Source: Elusimicrobium simillimum
GTDB lineage: Bacteria > Elusimicrobiota > Elusimicrobia > Elusimicrobiales > Elusimicrobiaceae
Assembly: GCF_049639735.1 (NCBI RefSeq)
Contig: NZ_JBEVVA010000003.1
Location: forward strand, 434,001-498,000
DNA: 64,000 bases
Direction: 5' to 3'
Both the position numbers and the translations under genes were made by a program. The notes beneath the pieces are model-generated. The model was not told the origin of the DNA. It did no database searches and worked only from the letters and a program-made list of their open reading frames with translations. Position 1 is the first letter of the stretch. Each line of letters opens with the position of its first letter. Shown one piece after another: positions 50,374 to 59,789 of this stretch.

Positions 50374-52323
50374 GTGGTGCGCGATATTCTTGGCGTGGGC
50401 CTTGGCGCAAAACCCGTGGTTAATACAGACATTTTTTGTTTTGCGAACCCTAAGTATAATAAAGATTTACCACCCGCAGCTCTTGCCCCCAGCCGTATTA
50501 TCACAGGCGTAATTGAGGGAGTTAGAGACTACGGCAACCGCCTTGGTATACCTACGGCGGCGGGCGCGGTTTGGTTTGACGATAACTACGCTTTAAACCC
50601 GCTGGTTTTTGTAGGTACCATTGGTATTATGCCTACATGGGCTGTAGATAAAAAGGTGCACGTGGGCGACCTGGTTGTAGCCATAGGCGGACGCACGGGG
50701 CGTGACGGCCTGCACGGCGCCACATTTTCCAGCGCCAATATTGAGGACGCCAGCGAAGTATCGGCCGTACAAATAGGCCACGCCATTAACGAGAAAAAAG
50801 TTTTAGACGCTATGATGAAACTGCGTGACAAGCGCCTTTACCGCGGCGGCACAGACTGCGGCGCCGGCGGGTTTTCCTCAGCCATAGGCGAGCTTGGCAG
50901 CGAAACCGGCGTACGTGTTGACCTTAGCAAAGCCTTGCTTAAAGAAAGCAAAATTAAACCGTGGGAAATATGGGTATCAGAGTCACAAGAAAGAATGATA
51001 CTTTGCGTAGAACCCAAAAACTTAAAAGCGGTGGAACAAATTTTAAAATCAGAAGACTGCGAGTACTGTGTACTGGGCGAGTTTACAAATACCAACAAAC
51101 TTGAAGTATATTTCGGCAAAGAAAAAATAGTTGATATGGACAACTCTTTCCTGCACATGGGCGTACCTAAAATTACCCGTAAAGCAGAGTGGAAAGATGT
51201 TAAGTTTAAAAAGACCAACCTTAAACTTGCCGCCAAAAACTACGGCAAAGTTTTGCACAAAGCTCTGTCAGATTTAAACACCTGCTCACGTGAATCTATT
51301 ATCAGACAATACGATCACGAGGTGCAGGGCAACACCGTGGTAAAACCGCTGCAAGGCATAACGCACGACGGCCCGGGCAACTCCAGCGTAATCTGGCCTG
51401 TAAGCGTAACGGGCGATACTAAAGACTACAACGGCTTTGCCGTATCACACGGCCTTAACCCCGCCATAGGCAAAACCAACCCGTACCAAATGGCGCTTAA
51501 CTGCTGCGACGAGGCCGTGCGCAACCTGCTTTGCGTAGGCGCCGACATTACAAAAACAGCGTTTTTAGATAACTTCTGCTGGGGCAGCCCGGAGAACAAA
51601 ACTCTTATGGGTTCATTAGTGCTTACTGCCAAGGGCTGTTATGACGGCGCCATGGCATATGGTGCGCCGTTTATATCGGGCAAAGACTCCTTTTATAACC
51701 AAAGTAAAGACGCCAAAGGGCGTGATGTTGCCGTACCCGGCACTATATTAATATCCGCCACCGCGCCTGTGTATGACGTGCGCAAGTCCGTCACCATGGA
51801 CCTTAAAGAGGCCGGCAACGATATCTATATAGTCGGCATAACCAAAGACGAATTCGGCGGCAGTGTGGCCGAGGGTATTTTGGGTATAAAAAATTCTTTC
51901 ACACCTACGGTTGACACAGCGTCAGCCATGGCTGCCTACAAAAAGATTTACAGCGCGATGCAAAAAGGCATTGTACGCGCGGCGCATGACTTAAGCCAAG
52001 GCGGCTTAGCCGCCGGTCTGGCCGAGATGTGCTTTAGCGGCGGCCTGGGCGCGGATATTAATCTTAAAAAAATACCGTCCGCCAAACTTAACGACGCGCA
52101 AAAGTTATTTAGCGAGTCCGCCAGCCGCATAATTTTAGAAGTGCCCGCTAAAGACGCCAAAGCGTTTGCCAAAATTATGGCTGGCGTAAAATTTGCCAAA
52201 ATTGGCAAAGTAACCGCCGGCAAAAACCTGCAAATCACAACAGACGGCAAGAAGGTTGTACTTAGCGAGAGCCTGGCCAAACTAAAAAACAGCTGGCAAA
52301 AAACCTTAAAGGATTTAATGTAG
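50374..52323 (+). CDS. purL: FGAM synthase large subunit PurL, 3' part of a frameshifted gene
   Basis: 649 residues from an internal GTG; the open frame really begins at 50287 and contains the ETHNHP substrate motif at about 50311-50328 and GGVVRDILGVGLGAKP just after. Further PurL motifs: IPTAAGAVWFD, GGRTGRDGLHGATFSS, SQERMILCVEP, YDHEVQGNTVVKPL, a second domain with GKDSFYNQ, and AAHDLSQGGLAAGLAEM. Frame-corrected the protein is about 798 residues, the size of stand-alone PurL. It makes FGAM from FGAR, ATP and ammonia from PurQ. Unless read through, the gene is broken. It is 8 bases before purQ. Confidence 0.87.
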   Translation: MVRDILGVGLGAKPVVNTDIFCFANPKYNKDLPPAALAPSRIITGVIEGVRDYGNRLGIPTAAGAVWFDDNYALNPLVFVGTIGIMPTWAVDKKVHVGDLVVAIGGRTGRDGLHGATFSSANIEDASEVSAVQIGHAINEKKVLDAMMKLRDKRLYRGGTDCGAGGFSSAIGELGSETGVRVDLSKALLKESKIKPWEIWVSESQERMILCVEPKNLKAVEQILKSEDCEYCVLGEFTNTNKLEVYFGKEKIVDMDNSFLHMGVPKITRKAEWKDVKFKKTNLKLAAKNYGKVLHKALSDLNTCSRESIIRQYDHEVQGNTVVKPLQGITHDGPGNSSVIWPVSVTGDTKDYNGFAVSHGLNPAIGKTNPYQMALNCCDEAVRNLLCVGADITKTAFLDNFCWGSPENKTLMGSLVLTAKGCYDGAMAYGAPFISGKDSFYNQSKDAKGRDVAVPGTILISATAPVYDVRKSVTMDLKEAGNDIYIVGITKDEFGGSVAEGILGIKNSFTPTVDTASAMAAYKKIYSAMQKGIVRAAHDLSQGGLAAGLAEMCFSGGLGADINLKKIPSAKLNDAQKLFSESASRIILEVPAKDAKAFAKIMAGVKFAKIGKVTAGKNLQITTDGKKVVLSESLAKLKNSWQKTLKDLM

Positions 52324-52331
52324 AGGATTAT

Positions 52332-53075
52332 ATGAAAAAAGTTAAAGCGCTTGTAGTACGTACGGCAGGTATAAACTGCGATATAGAAACCAAACACGCA
52401 CTTGACGCCAGCGGCGCAACGGCCGAGCTGGTGCACACTAACGAAATTACCTCGGGCAAAACAAAAATATTAGATTATGACGTACTAGTTTTCCCGGGAG
52501 GGTTTTCTTACGGCGACGATATTGCCGGCGGTAAAATATGGTCCGTACATATGAACAAAGTTTACGCTGATATTAAAAAGTTTATTGATTCGGGCCGCCC
52601 GGTAATGGGCATATGTAACGGGTTCCAGGTGCTTACCAAGCTGGGCTTTTTACCCGAGGGTAAAGAAAAAGCGCAAACAGCCAGCCTTACGTTTAACGAT
52701 TCCGGCATTTTTAAAGCGCAGTGGGAAAAACTGAAAGTTAACAAAAACTCGCCCTGTATATTTACTAAAAACCTGGGTGACATCATAGAGCTGCCCATAG
52801 CGCACGGCGAGGGTAAAATTGTTATTAACGACAAAGCGGTTTTAGCCGCGCTGCAAAAAAATAACACAATACCTTTAACCTATGTTAACAACCCCAACGG
52901 CAGCGTGTTAGATATTGCGGCCTTATGCAACACAAAGGGTAACTGCTTTGGCCTTATGCCGCACCCCGAAAGGTACTTTAACGCGCTACACCATCCGGCC
53001 TGGACGCGTAAAGAAATGGAGAACGCAAAAGCTGTAGGCCTGCAGATTTTCAAAAACGTAGTTGATTACATTTAA
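52332..53075 (+). CDS. purQ: FGAM synthase glutaminase subunit PurQ
   Basis: 247 residues with AGAGGATTAT before the ATG. Class I glutamine amidotransferase: FPGGFSYGDDIAGGKIW near 54-70, the nucleophile C95 in GICNGFQ, and MPHPERYF near 218 (His and Glu of the triad). It supplies ammonia to PurL. Unlike PurF downstream, its glutaminase site is intact. Confidence 0.95.
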   Translation: MKKVKALVVRTAGINCDIETKHALDASGATAELVHTNEITSGKTKILDYDVLVFPGGFSYGDDIAGGKIWSVHMNKVYADIKKFIDSGRPVMGICNGFQVLTKLGFLPEGKEKAQTASLTFNDSGIFKAQWEKLKVNKNSPCIFTKNLGDIIELPIAHGEGKIVINDKAVLAALQKNNTIPLTYVNNPNGSVLDIAALCNTKGNCFGLMPHPERYFNALHHPAWTRKEMENAKAVGLQIFKNVVDYI

Positions 53076-53098
53076 ATTAACTTTTTAGAGGAGAGTTT

Positions 53099-54475
53099 AT
53101 GGGCGGTGTAATAGGAGTGCAAGGCAGTGACAAGGCGGCTGAGTTAACACATGTCGGTTTATTTTCAGTACAGCACAGGGGCCAGGAATCTTGCGGTATA
53201 GCGGCTTATGATGATGAATTAAAAAACTTCCGCCTGCACCGCAGCGGCGGCCTGGTAATGGGCGGGTTTTCAACCGAGGACTTGATGCATTTACAGGGCT
53301 ACAGCGCAATCGGCCATGTGCGCTACCCTACGTCAGGCATAAAAACAGGCGTGCAAGACGCGCAGCCCTTTGTGTTCCGCACCGCGCTTGGCGATGTGGC
53401 CATCGCGCTCAGCGGCAATATTATTAATACTGAACCTCTTATTAAAAAAATGCGCAACTCAGGTGCTATCTTGCAGCATTATTCAGAAACAGAACTTATA
53501 ATACATTTACTCGCCCAACAAAAAGGCAGTTTAGAAAACGCGCTCAAAAAAACACTTTCACAGATTGAGGGCGGCTATGCCGCCGTTATGCTGCTGGGCA
53601 GCAAGCTTATAGCGTTCCGTGACCCGTACGGTCTGCGTCCGCTGGTGCTTGGCAAACTGGGCAAAACTTATATAGTAGCGTCGGAAACGTCGGCAATAGA
53701 GGTTATGGGCGGCAAATATCTGCGCGATATTGAACCTGCCGAGCTTCTTATAATAAACAACGGCAAGCTTACCACCACGCACTTTACCAAACCCAAAGCG
53801 CAAAAAAACTGTATTTTTGAACAAGTCTATCTCTCCAGGCCGGACTCTGTTATAAGGGGCCACAGCGTGGCCAATGCCCGTATGGAAATGGGAAAAAGAT
53901 TAGCCCGCCAAATGAAGGGCATTAAGGCAGACATTGTTATGCCGGTGCCGGATTCGGGCTTTTTCGCGGCGCTTGGCTTTGCTAAAGAATCAGGCTTGCC
54001 TTTTGAAATGGGCCTTGTAAGAAACCATTATATGGGCCGCTCTTTTATTAAATCCGCGCAGAATATAAGAGAGATGGTTGTGCGCCTTAAACTACTGCCT
54101 ATTGAAGATATTGTAAGAGGCAAAAGCATAGTTTTGGTGGACGACTCACTCGTGCGCGGCACAACGTCTAAAAAACTTATTAAAATACTGCGTGAGCACG
54201 GGGCTAAGCACATACATTTTGCTTTAACCAGCCCGCCAATTGTAGCGCCATGTTTTTACGGTATTAATACGCCAAATAAAAAAGAGCTTATAGCCTGCAC
54301 GCATACCCATGAGCAAATTAAGAGCGAGCTTGGCGCGGACAGCCTTACCTTTATTACTAAGGCCAACGCGGCGGCCGCCTGCGGCGGTATAGAGGGCAGC
54401 GGCGGATATTGCGACTGTTGCTTTACAGGCAAATATTTAACTAAAATTTCTAAAAGCACGTTGGAGAAGAGATGA
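53099..54475 (+). CDS. purF: amidophosphoribosyltransferase with altered glutaminase site
   Basis: 458 residues with GAGGAGAGTTT before the only possible ATG; an in-frame stop is 15 bases upstream. The PRPP domain is intact (IVLVDDSLVRGTTSKKL). Fe-S ligands of the B. subtilis type are present (NCIFE, APCFYG, CDCC). The class II glutaminase domain keeps R27 (QHRGQE) and R75 (GHVRYPTSG) but lacks key residues: the N-terminal nucleophile Cys is Gly2 (MGGVIG instead of CGVxG), the oxyanion Asn of HNGN is S105 (LSGN), and the Asp of S-D-S/T-E is E130. It probably cannot use glutamine and would need free ammonia (inference). It lies between purQ and purD. Confidence 0.92.
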   Translation: MGGVIGVQGSDKAAELTHVGLFSVQHRGQESCGIAAYDDELKNFRLHRSGGLVMGGFSTEDLMHLQGYSAIGHVRYPTSGIKTGVQDAQPFVFRTALGDVAIALSGNIINTEPLIKKMRNSGAILQHYSETELIIHLLAQQKGSLENALKKTLSQIEGGYAAVMLLGSKLIAFRDPYGLRPLVLGKLGKTYIVASETSAIEVMGGKYLRDIEPAELLIINNGKLTTTHFTKPKAQKNCIFEQVYLSRPDSVIRGHSVANARMEMGKRLARQMKGIKADIVMPVPDSGFFAALGFAKESGLPFEMGLVRNHYMGRSFIKSAQNIREMVVRLKLLPIEDIVRGKSIVLVDDSLVRGTTSKKLIKILREHGAKHIHFALTSPPIVAPCFYGINTPNKKELIACTHTHEQIKSELGADSLTFITKANAAAACGGIEGSGGYCDCCFTGKYLTKISKSTLEKR

Positions 54476-55713
54476 ACATTTTAATAGTAGGCGGCGGCGG
54501 GCGTGAGCACGCGCTTGCTTGGAAAATAGCTGAGAGCAAACTGGCAAGCATTGTGTACTCCAGCGTCGCGGCAGCTGAGGGCGGAAAAATAAAATTTAAC
54601 TTTGCCGATATGAGCACGAATGAAAATGTTGTCGCTTTCTGCAAAACTAACGCCGTAGATTTAGTAGTAGTAGGGCCCGAGGCCCCGCTGGCGGCGGGTT
54701 TGGCAGACGCGCTTAGGGCGGCAAACATAAAAGTATTCGGTACGGTTAAGGCCGGGGCAAAGCTGGAATACTCTAAAGAATATTCCAAAGAGTTTATGCA
54801 AAAGTACAATATCCCCACCGCCGCCTACGCAAGTTTTACTGATCTCAAACCCGCGCAGGATTACGTACAAAACGCCGCGCTGCCTATAGTTGTAAAAGCG
54901 GACGGCCTGGCGGCGGGCAAAGGCGTAAGAGTGTGCCTGACTAAAGAAGAAGCCATGCAAGCGTTAACAGATTTTATGGCGGACAGCGTGCTTGGCGCCA
55001 GCGGGCATAAAGTGGTGGTAGAAGAATTTTTAGACGGTAAAGAAGCCAGCATAATGGCGTTTGTGGACGGCGATTCTTACAAAGTGCTGCCCGTAAGCCG
55101 TGACCACAAAAGGCTTTTAGACGGCGACAAAGGGCCCAATACCGGCGGCATGGGTGTGTATACCCCGGTGGCCGATATTACAGCGGCGGATATCGAATTT
55201 GTAAAAACAAATGTATTTGACAATGTAATAAAAGGCCTTAAGGCCGAGGGCATTGATTACTGCGGCATAATTTACGCGGGTATAATGAAGGGCAGCCAGG
55301 GCACAAATGTACTGGAGTTTAACTGCCGCTTTGGCGACCCGGAAACCCAAACAGTTTTGCCCGTACTTAAAGAAGATTTGCTAGAAATTATTTTAGCGTG
55401 CTGTGATAAAAAATTAAACAGCGTTGCTGACTTTGCTAATACGGAAGCGTCAGTCTGCGTAATTTTAGCGGGGGGTGATTACCCCGCCGCGCCGTCCAAA
55501 GGCATAGAAATTACAGGCCTTGAAAACGTTAAAGCGCAAGTATTTCACAGTGGTACCAAAAAAGAAAACGGCAAGTTTTACACCAACGGCGGCCGCGTGT
55601 TGGCCGTAGCGGCAACCGCCGCCACAATGGCCGAGGCCAGAGAAAAAGTTTACACAGAAATACAAAAAATAAATTTTAAAGGCATGCAATTTAGGCGTGA
55701 TATAGGAGCGTAA
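54472..55713 (+). CDS. purD: phosphoribosylamine--glycine ligase
   Basis: 413 residues. ATP-grasp enzyme with the N-terminal VGGGGREHALAWK, VVGPEAPLAAGLAD near 66-79, VKADGLAAGKGVRVC near 142-156, GGMGVYTP near 225 and LEFNCRFGDPETQ near 283-295. It joins glycine to phosphoribosylamine, the product of PurF. It overlaps purF by 4 bases and lies 1 base before purE. Confidence 0.97.
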   Translation: MNILIVGGGGREHALAWKIAESKLASIVYSSVAAAEGGKIKFNFADMSTNENVVAFCKTNAVDLVVVGPEAPLAAGLADALRAANIKVFGTVKAGAKLEYSKEYSKEFMQKYNIPTAAYASFTDLKPAQDYVQNAALPIVVKADGLAAGKGVRVCLTKEEAMQALTDFMADSVLGASGHKVVVEEFLDGKEASIMAFVDGDSYKVLPVSRDHKRLLDGDKGPNTGGMGVYTPVADITAADIEFVKTNVFDNVIKGLKAEGIDYCGIIYAGIMKGSQGTNVLEFNCRFGDPETQTVLPVLKEDLLEIILACCDKKLNSVADFANTEASVCVILAGGDYPAAPSKGIEITGLENVKAQVFHSGTKKENGKFYTNGGRVLAVAATAATMAEAREKVYTEIQKINFKGMQFRRDIGA

Positions 55714-55714
55714 C

Positions 55715-56179
55715 ATGACACAAGTACTTATACTTATGGGCAGCGTGAGCGACAAGCCTGTAATGGAAAAAGCGCAGGAAGTTTTAAATGAATTTGGCGT
55801 TAAGTGGGAGACCAAAGTCTGTTCCGCCCACCGCTCGCCAGACTATTTGCACCAGCTTATGCAGGAATATAAAGACGCTAAAGTTTTTATAGCAGGCGCG
55901 GGTTTAGCCGCCCACTTGGCGGGGGTAGTATGCAGCTTAACTGTAAGGCCCGTTATAGGCGTGCCGCTTGCGGCCGGGCCACTTAACGGTGTGGACGCGC
56001 TGCTTAGCACAGCGCAAATGCCGCCGGGTATGCCTGTGGCCACCATGGGCATAGATAACGCTAGAAACGCGGCTATGTTTGCCGTACAAATTTTAGCGTT
56101 ACAAGACGCGGAGCTTGAACGTAAGCTTCTCACGTTCCGTGAAAAAACACAACAAAATATTATTGATAAAAATAAATAG
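55715..56179 (+). CDS. purE: 5-(carboxyamino)imidazole ribonucleotide mutase or AIR carboxylase
   Basis: 154 residues, PurE size. LMGSVSDKPVMEKA near 8-21, the SAHRSPDYL motif near 43-51 (catalytic His), AGAGLAAHLAGVV near 66-78 and ATMGIDNARNAAMFA near 110. No purK is in the cluster, so either PurK is elsewhere or this is a CO2-using class II enzyme; I cannot decide by eye. It starts 1 base after purD. Confidence 0.93.
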   Translation: MTQVLILMGSVSDKPVMEKAQEVLNEFGVKWETKVCSAHRSPDYLHQLMQEYKDAKVFIAGAGLAAHLAGVVCSLTVRPVIGVPLAAGPLNGVDALLSTAQMPPGMPVATMGIDNARNAAMFAVQILALQDAELERKLLTFREKTQQNIIDKNK

Positions 56180-56188
56180 GAGAGCGTA

Positions 56189-57163
56189 ATGTCTACATAT
56201 AAAAAAGCGGGCGTTGATATTGTAAAAGGGGATAAATTTGCTGATTTTATAGCAACCAAAGCCAAAGGTATAGGCGGCTTTGCGGGCCTTATGAAAGACC
56301 CTGCTAACAAAGACTACAGCATGGTTGCCAGCACAGACGGTGTAGGCACCAAGCTTAAGTTGGCGTTCATACTTGGCAAGCACGACACTATCGGCATAGA
56401 CCTGGTGGCAATGTGCGTAAACGACCTTATTGTTTGCGGCGCAAAACCGCTGTTCTTTTTAGACTATTACGCCACCGGCAAGTTAGATTTAAAAACCTCT
56501 AAACAAATTATCACAGGCATTTTGGACGGATGCAACCAGTCAGGCTGCGCTCTGTTAGGCGGCGAAACGGCCGAGATGCCGGGTTTTTATAAAGACGGCG
56601 AATATGACCTGGCCGGCTTTTCAGTCGGCATGGTAAAAAACTCTGATATTATTGACGGCGGAAAAGTGCGCGCGGGTGACGTATTGCTGGGCCTGCCATC
56701 AAGCGGCTTTCACTCCAACGGCTACTCACTTGTCAGACATATTTTTGGTAAAGAACTTAAAAAGTACGCCAAACAGCTTTTAACGCCAACCAAAATTTAT
56801 GTAAAAGATATTTTAAAACTGCGTGACGGTCTGGCTAAGCAAAAAAAGAATATTTTGGGCATGGCGCATATCACAGGCTCGGGCTTACCGGGTAACGTGT
56901 GCAGGTTTTTACCTAAAAATCTAGACGCTTACATAGATACCAATTCTTTCAAAGTACCAGCCATTATGAAGACGCTTCAGAAAAAGGGCAAAGTGTCTGA
57001 CAAAGAAATGTTTGATACCTTTAACATGGGCATAGGCATGGTAGTATGCTTAAAAAAAGAAGACGTTAAAGCGGCCAAAAAACTTTTACCCGCCCTTATA
57101 GAAATAGGCTGGACGGCCAAAGGCAAAGGTGAGGTTGTCTTATGCCAAGAGCTAAAAAAATAG
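56189..57163 (+). CDS. purM: phosphoribosylformylglycinamidine cyclo-ligase (AIR synthetase)
   Basis: 324 residues with AGGAGAGCGTA before the ATG. The PurM-fold motifs are DGVGTKLKLAF near 50-60, GIDLVAMCVNDL near 70, LLGGETAEMPGFY near 119-131, DVLLGLPSSGFHSNGYSL near 167 and HITGSGLPGNV near 230. It closes the imidazole ring. It overlaps purN by 22 bases, an unusually long overlap. Confidence 0.96.
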   Translation: MSTYKKAGVDIVKGDKFADFIATKAKGIGGFAGLMKDPANKDYSMVASTDGVGTKLKLAFILGKHDTIGIDLVAMCVNDLIVCGAKPLFFLDYYATGKLDLKTSKQIITGILDGCNQSGCALLGGETAEMPGFYKDGEYDLAGFSVGMVKNSDIIDGGKVRAGDVLLGLPSSGFHSNGYSLVRHIFGKELKKYAKQLLTPTKIYVKDILKLRDGLAKQKKNILGMAHITGSGLPGNVCRFLPKNLDAYIDTNSFKVPAIMKTLQKKGKVSDKEMFDTFNMGIGMVVCLKKEDVKAAKKLLPALIEIGWTAKGKGEVVLCQELKK

Positions 57164-57717
57164 TAGTTTTTGCCAGCGGCGGCGGCAGCAATTTTGAAGC
57201 GCTGGCTAACGCTGTTAAAAACGGCGGGATCAATGGTGAAATTGTGCTGCTGGTGGCGTCCAAGCCAGGCATTGGCGCGGTGGAAAAAGCCAAGCGTTTT
57301 AATGTACCCGTATTTATTGAAGGCGGCAGCGGTTTGGCAGAAGAATTAAAAAAAATTAATCCAGATTTAATTTGTTTAGCCGGTTACCTTAAAATGGTGC
57401 CGCAGGAAATTTTAAATATTTGCCCCGCCATCAACATTCACCCCGCTCTCCTGCCCGCCTACGGCGGCAAAGGCATGTACGGCGGTAATGTGCACAAAGC
57501 GGTACTTGCGGCGGGTGAGGTTAAAAGCGGCGCCACGGTGCACTATGTAAACGCCAAGTATGACGAAGGCGGCATAATTATGCAGCGTGAAGTGCCCGTG
57601 TTACCAAACGACACTCCGGTAACCTTAGCGGCAAGAGTTTTAGAGCAGGAACATATTTTATACCCGGCAGCGGTAAAATTATTTTGTGAGGATAAACTTA
57701 ATGGAAAGCAGAATTAA
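57142..57717 (+). CDS. purN: phosphoribosylglycinamide formyltransferase
   Basis: 191 residues. Opening VVFASGGGSNFEAL (phosphate-binding loop) near 7-20, LAGYLKMVP near 76-84, the catalytic segment INIHPALLPAYGGKGMYG near 95-112 (Asn, His) and GATVHYVNAKYDEGGII with the catalytic Asp near 131-147. It uses 10-formyl-THF made by FolD. It starts inside purM and its end overlaps purH. Confidence 0.96.
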   Translation: MPRAKKIVVFASGGGSNFEALANAVKNGGINGEIVLLVASKPGIGAVEKAKRFNVPVFIEGGSGLAEELKKINPDLICLAGYLKMVPQEILNICPAINIHPALLPAYGGKGMYGGNVHKAVLAAGEVKSGATVHYVNAKYDEGGIIMQREVPVLPNDTPVTLAARVLEQEHILYPAAVKLFCEDKLNGKQN

Positions 57718-59242
57718 AAGAGCGTTAATCTCAGTATCAGACAAAACAGGCTTGGCAGATTTTGCCAAAGGGTTAAGTGCGCTTGGCGTAGAAATTGTAT
57801 CAACCAGCGGCACGGCCAAGTTTTTAACCGAGGCCGGCATTAAAGTACGTGATTTAAGCTCGCTCACTAATTTTCCGGAGATTTTAGAAGGCAGAGTAAA
57901 AACTTTGCACCCGCATGTGCACGGTGGCATTTTGTTTAAAAGAGACAGCGCCGAGCATGTTGCAAAAGTAAAAGAGCTTGGTATAGAACCTATAGACATG
58001 CTGGTAGTTAACCTCTACCCTTTTAGAGAAACAGCGGCCAAAGCCTCACACTCTTTCGCGCCGGAAGTTATAGAAAATATAGATATAGGCGGCCCCAGCA
58101 TGGTGCGCAGCGCGGCCAAAAATTTTAAAGACGTCGCCATTATCTGCCGTCCGCAGGACTACACCGAAGTATTAAAAGAATTACAGGACACCGGCGATTT
58201 AACGTACGAAACCCGCCAAAAACTTTGCGTGGAAGCGTTCACTCATACCGCAGCCTATGACGCCGCTATCTCAGAAGAATTTAAAAAAGGCCTCGGCCAA
58301 AAATACCCGGACACAAAAATAGTAGTGCTAGAAAAACTGCAAAGCCTGCGCTACGGCGAAAACCCGCACCAGTCAGCCGCGCTTTATACGCAAGGTAAAG
58401 AATTTTCTTTTGAGCAATTACACGGCAAAGAACTTTCTTACAATAATATATTAGACGCCTTTGGCACCTGGGACAATGTGCATGAGTTTGACGTGCCCGC
58501 CTGCGTTATTTTTAAACATATTACGCCGTGCGGCATAGGCACCGGCGACACTCTTACACAAGCGTTTGAACGCGCCTGGCAGTGCGACCCAAAATCAGCC
58601 TACGGCGGTATAATAGCGTTTAACCGCGCGGTGGATAAAGAGATAGCGCAGTTTATCTCAACATTTTTTGTAGAGGCCGTTTGTGCGCCTGATTACAATG
58701 CGGACGCATTGGAAATTTTAAAACAAAAAAAGAATTTACGCATACTAAAACGCACCACGCCGCTTAGCGCGCGCCCGCTGCTTAAGTCAGTAGGAGAAGA
58801 GGTTTTACTGCAAGACCCGGACCAAATTTTATTTAACGGCGAACTCACTTGCCCCACCAAACGTAAGCCTACTAAAGAGGAAGAGACAGCACTCAAGTTT
58901 GCCTGGGCGGCGGTAAAGCACGTTAAATCCAATGCCATAGTTTTGGCGGGAGAATGCCAAACAGTAGGTATTGGCGCGGGGCAAATGAGCCGTGTTGACG
59001 CCGTAAAAATGGCCTCAACAAAATACGCCGAATATTTAGAATCTAACGCTAAGCCCAAAGTGCTTGTGCTGGGGTCAGACGCGTTTTTCCCGTTCCGTGA
59101 CGCCGTAGATATGGCGGCGGCCGAGGGTGTGACGGCTATTATACAACCAGGCGGTTCTATAAGAGACGAGGAAGCCGTTGCCGCCTGTGACCAGCACGGC
59201 ATCGCAATGTTGCTAACAGGTATAAGACATTTTAGACATTAG
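57701..59242 (+). CDS. purH: bifunctional AICAR formyltransferase/IMP cyclohydrolase
   Basis: 513 residues from the ATG at 57701, which has GAGG upstream; a GTG 15 bases earlier is less likely. The N-terminal IMP cyclohydrolase (about 1-190) has SVSDKTGLADFAKGL, STSGTAKFL and EGRVKTLHPHVHGGIL. The C-terminal AICAR transformylase has SLRYGENPHQSAALY near 216, VIFKHITPCGIG near 272 (Lys/His) and AVKHVKSNAIVLA near 410. Last two steps to IMP. It overlaps purN by 17 bases and is 7 bases before pyrR. Confidence 0.97.
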   Translation: MESRIKRALISVSDKTGLADFAKGLSALGVEIVSTSGTAKFLTEAGIKVRDLSSLTNFPEILEGRVKTLHPHVHGGILFKRDSAEHVAKVKELGIEPIDMLVVNLYPFRETAAKASHSFAPEVIENIDIGGPSMVRSAAKNFKDVAIICRPQDYTEVLKELQDTGDLTYETRQKLCVEAFTHTAAYDAAISEEFKKGLGQKYPDTKIVVLEKLQSLRYGENPHQSAALYTQGKEFSFEQLHGKELSYNNILDAFGTWDNVHEFDVPACVIFKHITPCGIGTGDTLTQAFERAWQCDPKSAYGGIIAFNRAVDKEIAQFISTFFVEAVCAPDYNADALEILKQKKNLRILKRTTPLSARPLLKSVGEEVLLQDPDQILFNGELTCPTKRKPTKEEETALKFAWAAVKHVKSNAIVLAGECQTVGIGAGQMSRVDAVKMASTKYAEYLESNAKPKVLVLGSDAFFPFRDAVDMAAAEGVTAIIQPGGSIRDEEAVAACDQHGIAMLLTGIRHFRH

Positions 59243-59249
59243 AGGTTTT

Positions 59250-59789
59250 ATGACAAAATTATTAAAAAATTCAGCCGATATGGAAAAGACTCTTCAAAGA
59301 ATGATTTACGAAATGCTTGAACGCCACGAGACTTATGAAGACATTGTTTTTGTAGGTATCCGCACGCGCGGCGTATTTTTGGCGCAGCGTTTAAAAGACA
59401 AGTTTGAAGCGGCCGCCAAAACCAAAGTAATGTACGGTGAGCTGGATATTACTCTTTACCGCGACGACCTTAGCCAAGTGGCCGACTACCCGGTAATTAA
59501 AGGCACTAATATTAACTTTGATATTACTGATAAAACAATAATTTTAGTTGACGACGTTTTGTACACCGGGCGCACCATACGTGCCGCGTTAAGCGAACTG
59601 GCTGATTTAGGCCGCCCCGGTAAAGTAGAACTTGCCGTACTTATTGACCGCGGCCACCGCGAGGTGCCCATCAGCGCAGACTATGCCGGTAAAATTGTAC
59701 CCACTTCAAAAAAAGAAGTTATACACGTAAGACTTGCCGAACATGACGGCGTGGACGAGGTTGTATTGGGGGTAAAAGATGCCAAATAA
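59250..59789 (+). CDS. pyrR: bifunctional pyrimidine operon regulator/uracil phosphoribosyltransferase
   Basis: 179 residues, normal PyrR length. GIRTRGVFLAQRL near 36-48, LDITLYRDDL near 68 and the PRPP motif ILVDDVLYTGRTIRAAL near 94-110. It binds pyr mRNA in response to UMP and can make UMP from uracil. There is no leader region before it (7 bases from purH), and I see no PyrR-type anti-antiterminator within 59200-60720. Its targets must be elsewhere, or it acts as an enzyme. It overlaps pyrB by 11 bases. Confidence 0.95.
   Translation: MTKLLKNSADMEKTLQRMIYEMLERHETYEDIVFVGIRTRGVFLAQRLKDKFEAAAKTKVMYGELDITLYRDDLSQVADYPVIKGTNINFDITDKTIILVDDVLYTGRTIRAALSELADLGRPGKVELAVLIDRGHREVPISADYAGKIVPTSKKEVIHVRLAEHDGVDEVVLGVKDAK

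Noticed and set aside
59243..59249. PyrR attenuator at the purH-pyrR junction
   Set aside because: There are only 7 bases between the genes and no terminator or binding loop.
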